From contig CP051229.1 of NCBI GenBank assembly GCA_017792365.1, positions 2,170,001-2,234,000 of the forward strand: a stretch of 64,000 nucleotides of DNA, read 5' to 3'. This document shows positions 10,071-17,211 of this stretch, piece by piece (within the stretch, counting starts at the first letter, position 1; each line of letters starts with the position of its first letter). Made by a program: the position numbers and the translations under genes. Source of the stretch: Hyphomonas sp. (GTDB taxonomy: Bacteria > Pseudomonadota > Alphaproteobacteria > Caulobacterales > Hyphomonadaceae). A model generated the notes under the pieces. The model did not search any database. It had not been told where the DNA came from and worked only from the letters and a program-made list of their open reading frames with translations.

Positions 10071-10705
10071 GTCGACCTCGGCGGCGGCGCTAGAAACGAA
10101 CGATGGTGATCGGCAAACGCGCTCATGGCCTCGCACGCATCGCGAAGCGATTGAAGATGTCGCCACCGCGCCGGATCGGACAACTCGGGCGCGGCGTCGT
10201 CCATGAAGGTCAGCGCCGTCGCCACCGCAATATCGGCATGCGTCAGGCGCTCGCCCTCCAGCCATTTGCTTGTCCGCCCGGCGGCCACAGCTTCCAGATG
10301 GTCCAGCACATCCTCGATCTGCGTCTTGCAGCGCTGCTCCCATGACGGCGTCGCCCGGTCATGGACGGCGCGCTCATAGACCAGCGCCACCATCTTCTCC
10401 GCCGCCCCGCCCGCCAGCGCACATACCTGCAGCACCCGCCGCCGCTCGACGCCCCGCTTCGGGCTCAGCCGCTTCTCATCCCCCGCCATCTCATCAAGCG
10501 TATCGAGGATGGCCAGCGTCTCGACCAGCACCGTGCCGTCATCCAGCACCAGCGTCGGCACGCGTCGCAGCGGATTGTACGCCGAAATTTCGTCTGCCTG
10601 GCGAAACACCGACCAGTCCTTGTGCTCGAACGCCATGCCATAGAGGTCCAGCGCAACCGCGACCCGCCGCACAAACGGACTATCAAACATCCCGATCAGA
10701 ATCAT
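10067..10705 (-). CDS. glutathione S-transferase family protein
   Basis: 212 aa. An N-terminal thioredoxin-like domain starts MILIGMFDSPFVRRVAVALDL, with the cis-proline block RRVPTLVLDDGTVLVET, then an all-helical C-terminal domain with the WLEGERLTHADIAVATAL segment typical of GSTs. The usual catalytic serine position is occupied in SPFVRR. Its stop overlaps the start of dcd. Substrate unknown. Confidence 0.88.
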   Translation of the reverse strand: MILIGMFDSPFVRRVAVALDLYGMAFEHKDWSVFRQADEISAYNPLRRVPTLVLDDGTVLVETLAILDTLDEMAGDEKRLSPKRGVERRRVLQVCALAGGAAEKMVALVYERAVHDRATPSWEQRCKTQIEDVLDHLEAVAAGRTSKWLEGERLTHADIAVATALTFMDDAAPELSDPARWRHLQSLRDACEAMSAFADHHRSFLAPPPRST

Positions 10706-10865
10706 GCCGACCCTCTCCAGCCCGCTGATTACCAGCCCAGGGCGCCCGGTACAGCCCGCGACAGGCCCTTATGGCCGAATTCTCGGCGCTCAGGGAGACA
10801 CCGGCGCTTCCAACAAGCGCCTGATCGCTCTATGTCCCTGCCTTGCGTATAGGACAAACGAGCCC

Positions 10866-12074
10866 ATGACCGGCAAAAAGCCAGAAATCGACGCCCGCAG
10901 CCTGAAACCAGCCACCAGACTGGTCCGGGGCGGTCTTGAGCGCTCGCCCTATGGCGAAACCTCCGAGGCGATCTACGTCACTTCTGGTTTCGTCTACGAT
11001 TCACCGGAATCCCATGCCCGCCGCATGGCCGGCGACGAGCCCGGCTTCATCTACTCGCGCTACGCCAATCCCACCGTCCGCATGTTCGAGGAACGCCTAG
11101 CCCTGCTCGAAGGCGCCGAAGACTGCCGCGCCACCGCATCCGGCATGGCCGCGATCCACACCATGCTGGCCGCGCCCTGCAAGCCGGGCGACCGCATCGT
11201 CGCCACCCGCGCCCTGTTTTCCTCGTGCGTCTGGATCCTCCAGAACGTCATGCCGAAAATGGGCGTCGAGGTCACATGGGTCGACGGCTCCGATCTGAAC
11301 CAGTGGGCGGCGGCGCTCGAAAAGCCCTGCCGCTTCACCCTCATCGAAACCCCGTCAAACCCGCTGCTCGACGCCGTCGACATGAAGGCCGTCGCAGATC
11401 TCACGCACGCGGCCGGAGGCGAACTCATCGTCGACAACGTCTTCGCCTCGCCAATCCTGCAAAAGCCGCTTGAGCACGGCGCCGACTGGGTCGTCTATTC
11501 CGCGACCAAGCACATCGACGGTCAGGGCCGCGTCCTCGGCGGCGCCATCCTCGGCCGTCAGAAGGCGATCGAGGACGAGCTCCAGCAATTCTATCGTCAC
11601 ACCGGCCCGTCCATGTCGCCGTTCAACGCCTGGACGCTCGTGAAGGGCCTCGAAACCCTCGAGCTGCGCGTCACCCGCATGTCCGAAAACGCAGCAAGGC
11701 TCGCCGACGTCATCGCCGACCACCCGGCGGTCGCCTCCCTGCGCTATCCCGGCCGTCCCGATCACCCCCACCACAACACCCACGCCGCCCAGATGACCGG
11801 CGGCGGCACGCTCATCGCCATGTCGATGAAGGGCGGGCAGGCCGCGGCGTGGAAACTGCTCGACAGCCTCCGCCTCGTCGACATCTCCAACAATCTCGGC
11901 GACGCCAAGTCGCTGGCCACGCATCCGGCCACCACCACCCACCGCTCGCTCAGCGAGGAGGACCGCGCCGCCATCGGGCTCGACGCTAGCTGGGTGCGGC
12001 TGTCGGTCGGCCTTGAAGACGCCGATGATCTCGCGGAAGATGTCCGCCAGGCGCTGGATGCCGCAGGGACGTAA
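10866..12074 (+). CDS. metZ: O-succinylhomoserine sulfhydrylase
   Basis: 402 aa, PLP-dependent Cys/Met metabolism family. It makes homocysteine directly from O-succinylhomoserine and sulfide. The blocks ATRLVRGGLERSPYGETSEA, YSRYANPTVRMFEERLALLEG, ATASGMAAIHTMLAA and the PLP-lysine motif SATKHIDGQGRVLGG (Lys at about residue 215) are all present. The subfamily assignment (MetZ rather than cystathionine gamma-synthase) rests on the N-terminal signature and the GQGRVLGG context common in alphaproteobacterial metZ. The start is ATG at 10866; apaG follows after 2 bp, an arrangement seen in related genomes. Confidence 0.92.
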   Translation: MTGKKPEIDARSLKPATRLVRGGLERSPYGETSEAIYVTSGFVYDSPESHARRMAGDEPGFIYSRYANPTVRMFEERLALLEGAEDCRATASGMAAIHTMLAAPCKPGDRIVATRALFSSCVWILQNVMPKMGVEVTWVDGSDLNQWAAALEKPCRFTLIETPSNPLLDAVDMKAVADLTHAAGGELIVDNVFASPILQKPLEHGADWVVYSATKHIDGQGRVLGGAILGRQKAIEDELQQFYRHTGPSMSPFNAWTLVKGLETLELRVTRMSENAARLADVIADHPAVASLRYPGRPDHPHHNTHAAQMTGGGTLIAMSMKGGQAAAWKLLDSLRLVDISNNLGDAKSLATHPATTTHRSLSEEDRAAIGLDASWVRLSVGLEDADDLAEDVRQALDAAGT

Positions 12075-12076
12075 GC

Positions 12077-12511
12077 ATGTTGAGTAAGGTCGAGGACGCG
12101 CCGATGGAGACCGATTTGTCGTTCGAAGCCGAGACCGACGGCGTTCTCGTCCGCGTCTCCCCGCAATTCGTCGACGAGGAGAGCTCGCCCGAACGCAACC
12201 ATTACGTCTGGGCCTACCACGTCGAGATCGAGAACCACGGCAGCCGCACGCTGAAGCTCGAAACCCGCCGCTGGTGCATCACCGACCGCGACGGCCGCGT
12301 GCAGGATGTCGAGGGCCCCGGCGTCGTCGGCCAGCATCCCGTGCTCGAACCCGGCGACCGCTTCGAATACATATCCGGCGCGCCGCTGGCTGCGCCTTCC
12401 GGCCTGATGTACGGCGCCTATTCGCTGTCAGACGAGAACGGCGACATCCACGACGTCCAGATCCCGATGTTCAACCTCGACAGCCCCTACGACCTGCGCC
12501 GCCCGAGCTGA
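12077..12511 (+). CDS. apaG: ApaG protein
   Basis: 144 aa. A single fibronectin-III-like beta sandwich domain: NHYVWAYHVEIENHGSRTLKL, TRRWCITDRDGRVQDVEGPG, VVGQHPVLEPGDRFEYISG and PSGLMYGAYSL are diagnostic. ApaG has been linked to Co2+/Mg2+ efflux and resistance phenotypes, but its biochemical role is not settled. It begins 2 bp after metZ and is almost certainly co-transcribed with it. Convergent with the peroxiredoxin-like gene. Confidence 0.95.
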   Translation: MLSKVEDAPMETDLSFEAETDGVLVRVSPQFVDEESSPERNHYVWAYHVEIENHGSRTLKLETRRWCITDRDGRVQDVEGPGVVGQHPVLEPGDRFEYISGAPLAAPSGLMYGAYSLSDENGDIHDVQIPMFNLDSPYDLRRPS

Positions 12512-12522
12512 GCTGACCTCGC

Positions 12523-13023
12523 TCAGACCGCCAGCAGCACGACGTCCGTATCGCCGAAATCGAAATCCCGCGCGGTTGCTTCCACGCGCGCGCCCGTGAT
12601 CACGCCATTGTCGACCATCAGCATGAAGCGGCGCGAGCGCATCGCGCACGCATCGCTCGGCACTTCATAGACAAGGTCGAGCGCGCGCGAGAAGTCGAGC
12701 CCCGGGTCGGCGAAGAACCGCAGCCGCTCGTCCGGATCAACGCTCCGCCGCCACGTCTGCACCGCCTGCGGTCGGCTGCTCACCACGCAATTGATCGATC
12801 GCACGCCCGAGCGCATCAGCACGTCGGCGCGCATCAGCAGTTCGGGAATCTCATGCCCGTTGAAGATCGAAGCGGACGCATCCGGCAAACCGACAATCAC
12901 GTGCCGGCCAACGCCCACGAGGTCGCAAAGATATACGGCGTCGCCCCCTCCCGGCCGGGAGTTGGTGACGGTCACGCGCGGCAGCTTCATGCCTTCAAGT
13001 GATCTACGCGGTTGCCCGGTCAT
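12523..13023 (-). CDS. peroxiredoxin-like protein lacking the peroxidatic cysteine
   Basis: 166 aa. The sequence follows the Prx5/redoxin fold: GRHVIVGLPDASASIF, HEIPELLMRADVLMRSGV, SINCVVSSRPQAVQTW, RLRFFADPGLDFSRALDL and RRFMLMVDNGVITGARVE each line up with Prx5 blocks. In active Prx5 the loop after the first strand reads PGAFTPxCS; here the matching positions read PDASASIFN, so the peroxidatic cysteine and the preceding Thr are missing. The start at 13023 has GGAAGGA upstream. The protein is therefore probably a non-catalytic or redirected member. The family call is by eye and is reasonably but not fully secure. Confidence 0.65.
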   Translation of the reverse strand: MTGQPRRSLEGMKLPRVTVTNSRPGGGDAVYLCDLVGVGRHVIVGLPDASASIFNGHEIPELLMRADVLMRSGVRSINCVVSSRPQAVQTWRRSVDPDERLRFFADPGLDFSRALDLVYEVPSDACAMRSRRFMLMVDNGVITGARVEATARDFDFGDTDVVLLAV

Positions 13024-13091
13024 GTGGACGGATTCCTTCCGTCACAGGATGAACCGGAAACCCTAACGAACGGTCATTATATCTTAAGCAA

Positions 13092-14069
13092 TCAGCTCAA
13101 TCCGCTCTCGAACGCGCTTAATTCGACGCCATAGCTGCGCCCGCAGAACTGGCATCCGGCCCGGATTGTCCCGTCCTTCTCCGCCAGCGACCGCACTTCA
13201 TCGACCGTAAGGTTCGACAGGCTGCGCAGCAACGCATCTTCCGTGCACGTACACCGGTCGACGATCGGCTTGCCCGGCTCCAGCCGCACGCCGTCCTCGT
13301 TGAACAGCCGGAACAGCAGCCGCCCGGCCGAAAGGTCAGGATCCGCCAGCTCCACATCGCTCAGCGTCTCGAACAGGATCGAGGCGGTATTCCACTGCTC
13401 CGCCGTCTCGCCCCGCGCATCATCGCCCGCCACCTGCTGCAGCAGCGCCCCGCCCGAACGCCACCGCGTCGGCTTGCCCGGCTCGACGATCTGCCCGACC
13501 GCCAGGTGCACCCGCGTCGGGATCTGTTCGGACTGGTTGAAATACGCCTGCGCGCAATCCGCCAGCGTCGCGCCCTCCAGCGGCACGATGCCCTGATAGG
13601 GCGACTGGTCGGGATCATCCGGCGTCAGGATCATGCCCAAAACGCCCTTGCCGATCGCCTGCGGCACATGCGGACGACCGCCCTTGTTGACGGCCTCCAG
13701 AACGTCCCACTTTTCCTTGTCGATCCGCAGATAGCCGCGCAGCCCGCCATCCGAACGCGCCTCGGCCACCATCAGCGACACCGGCCCGTCGCCCTGCGCC
13801 TGCACGGTGATCTTGCCGTCAAACTTCAGCGACGCCGCGGACAACACGGCGAGCGTCAGCGCTTCGCCCAGCAAAGTGGCGGCCCATTTGGGATAATCAT
13901 GCCGCTGCAGGATCGCATTCAGCGTCTCATCGCCCAGACGCACGATGCGCCCACGCACCGGCTGATCCTCGATCTGGAACGCGGCGACAAAGTCATCGCC
14001 CTCGCCCAACGGGTCATCCGGCAGCGCGGAAATCAGCTTGTTCTGGTCAGTCTTGTTCTGGTCTGTCAT
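13092..14069 (-). CDS. hslO: Hsp33 redox-regulated chaperone
   Basis: 325 aa. A holdase activated by oxidation and unfolding. The N-terminal domain (HDYPKWAATLLGEALTLAVL, LKFDGKITVQAQGDGPVSLM) and the C-terminal zinc site CTC...CQFC (DRCTCTEDALL and RAGCQFCGRSYGV) are complete, with all four zinc cysteines. I use ATG 14069 (MTDQNKTDQNKL); an in-frame ATG at 14093 adds eight residues. The gene is followed by apaG-side genes on the other strand and preceded by a repeat-rich gap. Confidence 0.95.
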   Translation of the reverse strand: MTDQNKTDQNKLISALPDDPLGEGDDFVAAFQIEDQPVRGRIVRLGDETLNAILQRHDYPKWAATLLGEALTLAVLSAASLKFDGKITVQAQGDGPVSLMVAEARSDGGLRGYLRIDKEKWDVLEAVNKGGRPHVPQAIGKGVLGMILTPDDPDQSPYQGIVPLEGATLADCAQAYFNQSEQIPTRVHLAVGQIVEPGKPTRWRSGGALLQQVAGDDARGETAEQWNTASILFETLSDVELADPDLSAGRLLFRLFNEDGVRLEPGKPIVDRCTCTEDALLRSLSNLTVDEVRSLAEKDGTIRAGCQFCGRSYGVELSAFESGLS

Positions 14070-14178
14070 GGCCCGGCCAACATAGGCGCCCACACCGGCG
14101 CTTTCACCCCCTTCTTCACCCCCGCCGGCGCCAGCTCCGCAGCATCTCCTCCACCCAAGAAATGGGATGAGATGGCGC

Positions 14179-14213
14179 GGACCTCATCCTGAGCCTGTCG
14201 AAGGACGAGGTCC
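14179..14213. repeat. GGACCTCATCCT/AGGACGAGGTCC palindrome
   Basis: An interrupted palindrome with a GAGCCTGTCGA centre between the two arms. Sequences of this kind are widely scattered in proteobacterial intergenic DNA. It opens a ~430-bp gene-free stretch between hslO and argF that is filled with repeats. Confidence 0.6.
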
Positions 14214-14253
14214 GTGACGGAGGGGCTCCATCAGCCCGCCATGTCCCATCAGC

Positions 14254-14450
14254 CTGGACCCCAGCCTCCGCTGGGGACGCGTCTCTTCGAGCCGCTTTGT
14301 CCGACCGAGGCGAGACGTGGGTCTCCCGTCCGTAATGAAGCCTGCCAGATATCACGCGCCCTATTGGAAGCCTGACCCTACACACGACCCCAGCGTCCCA
14401 AATGGAAGCGTGACGCTAGTCACGCGTCCCCAGCGGAGGCTGGGGTCCAG
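14254..14450. repeat. long-inverted-repeat element, copy 1 (no ORF)
   Basis: A 29-bp arm at 14254-14282 (CTGGACCCCAGC...GACGCGT) is matched by its exact reverse complement at 14422-14450. Each arm is itself a hairpin (CCCCAGC-CTCC-GCTGGGG). Inside, next to the right arm, is GCGTGAC-GCTA-GTCACGC at 14408-14425. The same architecture recurs at 19660-19806 and, decayed, at 52182-52295. It is followed on its right by a terminator-like hairpin shared by all three copies. Confidence 0.85.
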
Positions 14451-14454
14451 CAAC

Positions 14455-14477
14455 AAAAAAGAGCCGGGCGCAGCCCG
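14455..14477 (-). terminator. rho-independent terminator for argDF, part of repeat element
   Basis: On the minus strand CGGGC-TGC-GCCCG is followed by GCTCTTTTTT, a classical hairpin plus T-run just after the reconstructed argF stop. The same hairpin plus T-rich tail lies in the other copies of the repeat element (about 19813-19830 and 52182-52200), so it travels with the element. Confidence 0.75.
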
Positions 14478-14496
14478 ACCACACACCCCCAAACCC

Positions 14497-15416
14497 CTAC
14501 GAAAACACCATTCCAGCACAGCCTTCTGCGCGTGCAGGCGGTTCTCGGCCTCGTCGAACACCAGCGACTGCTCGCCATCGATCACCCCGGCGTCGACTTC
14601 CTCGCCGCGGTGCGCCGGCAGGCAGTGCAGGAATTTCGCGCCGCCATTCGCCTTGCCCATCAGATCCTCGCTCACCTTGAACGCCGACAGCTCGGCCAGG
14701 CGCTTGTCCGCATCCTTGTCGCCCATCGAAACGAACGTATCGGCCACCACCACATCGGCGCCCGCAACCGCCTCGGCCGGATCGGAATAAAGATCGATCC
14801 GCCCCTGCTCGCCCCGGGCCCGCTCGACATCGGCGCCATTTGGCTCGTACCCGGCGGGCGTCCCGATCGCCAGCGAGAAGCCGAATTTCGGCGCTGCATG
14901 GATGAAGCTCGACACGACATTGTTGCCATCGCCCACCCAGGCGATCCGCGCGCCCTTCAGCTCCAGCCCATGCTCCTCCAGCGTCTGCAAGTCGGCCATG
15001 ATCTGGCAGGGGTGCGACTTGTCCGTCAGCCCGTTGATCACGGGAATGCTCGCGGCCTCCGCAAAGGCGACGACGTCCTCATGCCGGTTGGCGCGGATCA
15101 TCACCGCATCGACATAGCGCGACAGCACCTTCGCCGTATCCTCGACCGTCTCGCCGCGTCCGAGCTGCATGTCGCCCGCCTGCAGCACGATCGACGATCC
15201 GCCCAGCTGCCGGATGCCCATGTCGAACGACACCCGCGTCCGGGTCGACGATTTCTCGAACAGCATCGCCAGCGTACGACCCGCCAGCGGCGCATCGGAA
15301 TCCACCGTCCCCTTCGGCAGACCCTTGCGCGCCGCCTTGCGCGATTTCGCGTTGTCGAGAATCGCCCGCAACTCCCCGGCCGGAACCGGCCAGAGATCCA
15401 GAAAATGCTTCGCCAT
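14497..15416 (-). CDS. argF: ornithine carbamoyltransferase, probable frameshift at the last codons
   Basis: Transfers carbamoyl phosphate to ornithine to give citrulline in arginine synthesis. Motifs are complete: [15 protein letters not shown] (carbamoyl phosphate), [39 protein letters not shown] and the ornithine motif [13 protein letters not shown]. As written, the frame runs on to 14361 through the terminator and the repeat element, adding ~45 residues of translated repeat. One extra T in the TTTT run at 14502-14505 would bring in the TAG at 14499-14497 and yield 306 aa, the normal length, so I end the gene there. Starts 3 bp after argD. Confidence 0.93.
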
Positions 15417-15419
15417 GCC

Positions 15420-16610
15420 TTAGTCCCCCGGCCGCGAGATGATGTCGAAGAATTGCTTGTCGATGATGTCGACCGCCTGGCGGATCTCCTTCGACGTCGC
15501 CACCAGCGGCGGCGCAAGCCGCAGCACGTTGTTGCCCGCCGTCCCGATCAGCAGACCGCGCTCCATCAGCTTGGCGCGCAGCGGCATCGGATCCTGGCTC
15601 ATCTTGATCCCGCGCAGCATCCCGGCGCCGGTAATGTCCTCGACCAGTTCCGGATACCGCCCCTTGAGGCTTTCCAGCGCCTGGGTCAGGTCTCCGGCCA
15701 CGCGCTGCACGCCCTCGAAGAAGCCGTCGGCCAGCATCACGTCCAGCACCGCATTGCCCACCGCCATGGCCATCGGGTTGCCGCCATAGGTCGAGCCGTG
15801 CGTCCCCTTCGCCATCGCGCTCGCCACCTTGTCGGTGCACAGCGCCATGCCCAGCGGGAAGCCGCCGCCAATGCCTTTGGCCGCAGCCATGATGTCCGGC
15901 TCGGCGCCCTCGATCCACTGGTGGTGGAACAGCTTGCCGGTCCGCCCCGCGCCGCACTGCACCTCGTCATAGATCAACAGCACGCCGTTCTCGTCGCACA
16001 GCTTGCGCAGCCCCTGCAGGCACTGGTGCGGCACTTCCCGCACGCCGCCTTCGCCCTGCACCGGCTCGATCATCACCGCCGCAACGTCCGGCTTGGTGAT
16101 CTCTTCCTTCAGCGCGTCATGATCGCCCCACTCCAGCGAGCGGAAGCCCTCCATGCGCGGACCGAAGCCCTCGCGATACTTCTCCTGCGCGCCGACATTG
16201 ATCGCGCCCATCGTCCGGCCATGGAACGACCCATGGAACGAGATGAAGCCGATCCGCTCCGGCGCCCCGTTCGCCCACTGCCAGCGCCGCGCCAGCTTCA
16301 GCGACAGCTCGATCGCTTCCGACCCGGAATTGGTGAAGAACGCCTTGTCGGCAAAACACTCAGCGCAATACCGCTCCGCCAGCCGCTCCTGTCCCGGAAT
16401 CCGGAACATGTTCGACAGATGCCAGATCTTGTCGGCCTGCTCCTTGAGCGCGTTGACGAGATGCGGATGGTGGTGCCCCAGCGACGTCACCGCGATGCCA
16501 CCGATGAAGTCGAGATACTCCTTGCCCTTGTCGTCCCACACGCGCACGCCTTCGCCTCGTTCCAGCACCACCTGCGCAGGGCTGTAAACGGCAAGAATGG
16601 CGTCGCTCAT
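15420..16610 (-). CDS. argD: acetylornithine aminotransferase
   Basis: 396 aa, class III PLP aminotransferase of arginine (and possibly lysine) synthesis. Diagnostic stretches: YLDFIGGIAVTSLGHHHP, FFTNSGSEAIELSLKLAR, SFHGRTMGAINVG, LIYDEVQCGAGRTGKLF and the lysine site AAAKGIGGGFPLGM, then GTHGSTYGGNPMAMAVG. ATG at 16610 is followed by a normal N-terminus. It forms an operon with argF, which begins 3 bp after its stop. The frame is intact. Confidence 0.96.
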   Translation of the reverse strand: MSDAILAVYSPAQVVLERGEGVRVWDDKGKEYLDFIGGIAVTSLGHHHPHLVNALKEQADKIWHLSNMFRIPGQERLAERYCAECFADKAFFTNSGSEAIELSLKLARRWQWANGAPERIGFISFHGSFHGRTMGAINVGAQEKYREGFGPRMEGFRSLEWGDHDALKEEITKPDVAAVMIEPVQGEGGVREVPHQCLQGLRKLCDENGVLLIYDEVQCGAGRTGKLFHHQWIEGAEPDIMAAAKGIGGGFPLGMALCTDKVASAMAKGTHGSTYGGNPMAMAVGNAVLDVMLADGFFEGVQRVAGDLTQALESLKGRYPELVEDITGAGMLRGIKMSQDPMPLRAKLMERGLLIGTAGNNVLRLAPPLVATSKEIRQAVDIIDKQFFDIISRPGD

Positions 16611-16731
16611 CGGCTTGTCTCCTTTTGCGCCGAACGTAACACGGGATCGTTCTAGTCAAGAAAGGCGCGGACAATTGGACCGCACGGCCCCCAAGTCAAT
16701 GGCCGGAACACGCCCTCGACCCAACACCGCC

Positions 16732-16768
16732 GTCATCCCGGGGCGCACAGCGAACCCGGGATCCGGAA
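16732..16768. repeat. short REP-like palindrome (GTCATCCCGGGG type)
   Basis: Reads GTCATCCCGGGGCGCACAGC then GAACCCGGGATCCGG, nearly identical to the left half of the copy at 63815-63920. It lies in the 297-bp gap between argD and the GIY-YIG gene. Confidence 0.7.
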
Positions 16769-16816
16769 ACCCGCTCCGACCCAACCCGCCGCCAATGCCG
16801 CACCGATCACAGCCCC

Positions 16817-16863
16817 AACTCCTCCCCCTGAAGGGGGAGGTGGCCCAAGGGGCCGGAGGGGGC
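16817..16863. repeat. CCTCCCCC/GGGGGAGG composite palindrome
   Basis: AACTCCTCCCCC hairpins with GGGGGAGGTGGC, followed by CCAAGGGGCCGGAGGGGG. Same family as 7781-7826. It ends 45 bp before the GIY-YIG start codon. Confidence 0.75.
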
Positions 16864-16907
16864 CAAACCACAACCTTTCCTTCACCCCCACCCCACAAAC
16901 TCCCACA

Positions 16908-17177
16908 ATGTCCGACGCCGCCAACAACTACGTCTACATCCTCGGCGCGCTCACCGACGCCGGCCCCGTCACCTATGTCGGCTGGACCACCGACCTCGAC
17001 GCGCGCCTCGCCCGGCACAATGCCGGTGCCGGCGCCAAGTCGACGCGCGGCAAGGTCTGGATCCTGCTCTACGCCGAACGCTGCGCCTCGAAGTCCGAAG
17101 CCATGAGCCGCGAACAGCACCTCAAGCGCGACAAGCCCTTCCGCGCCCGCCTGCGCGCCACCTGCCTCGCCGCCTGA
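16908..17177 (+). CDS. GIY-YIG family nuclease-like protein (UPF0213/YhbQ type)
   Basis: 89 aa, single domain. The GIY-YIG core is NYVYILGALTDAGPVTYVGW, then TTDLDARLARHNAGAGAKST, and the conserved Glu in SKSEAMSREQHLKR. GIY appears as VYI and YIG as YVG, as is usual in this subfamily. The cellular role of these stand-alone GIY-YIG proteins is not established; some are nucleases. Two different palindromic repeats sit directly upstream. A second GIY-YIG gene of another subfamily is at 63475-63765. Confidence 0.88.
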   Translation: MSDAANNYVYILGALTDAGPVTYVGWTTDLDARLARHNAGAGAKSTRGKVWILLYAERCASKSEAMSREQHLKRDKPFRARLRATCLAA

Positions 17178-17211
17178 TCCTGCCCGGCCTGACGTTCAGC
17201 TCAACCCGCGC

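Noticed and set aside
14408-14450. Possible CRISPR-type repeat
   Set aside because: The repeats are inverted and not in a regular array, there are no spacers of equal size, and no cas gene lies in the window.
14361-14500. Genuine repeat-encoded C-terminal extension of ArgF
   Set aside because: The stop one base out of frame at the exact family length, and similar run-length indels elsewhere, make a missing T the simpler explanation.
14532-16655. 707-codon open frame on the plus strand over argF-argD
   Set aside because: Antisense to two well-identified genes, biased composition, no recognisable domain.
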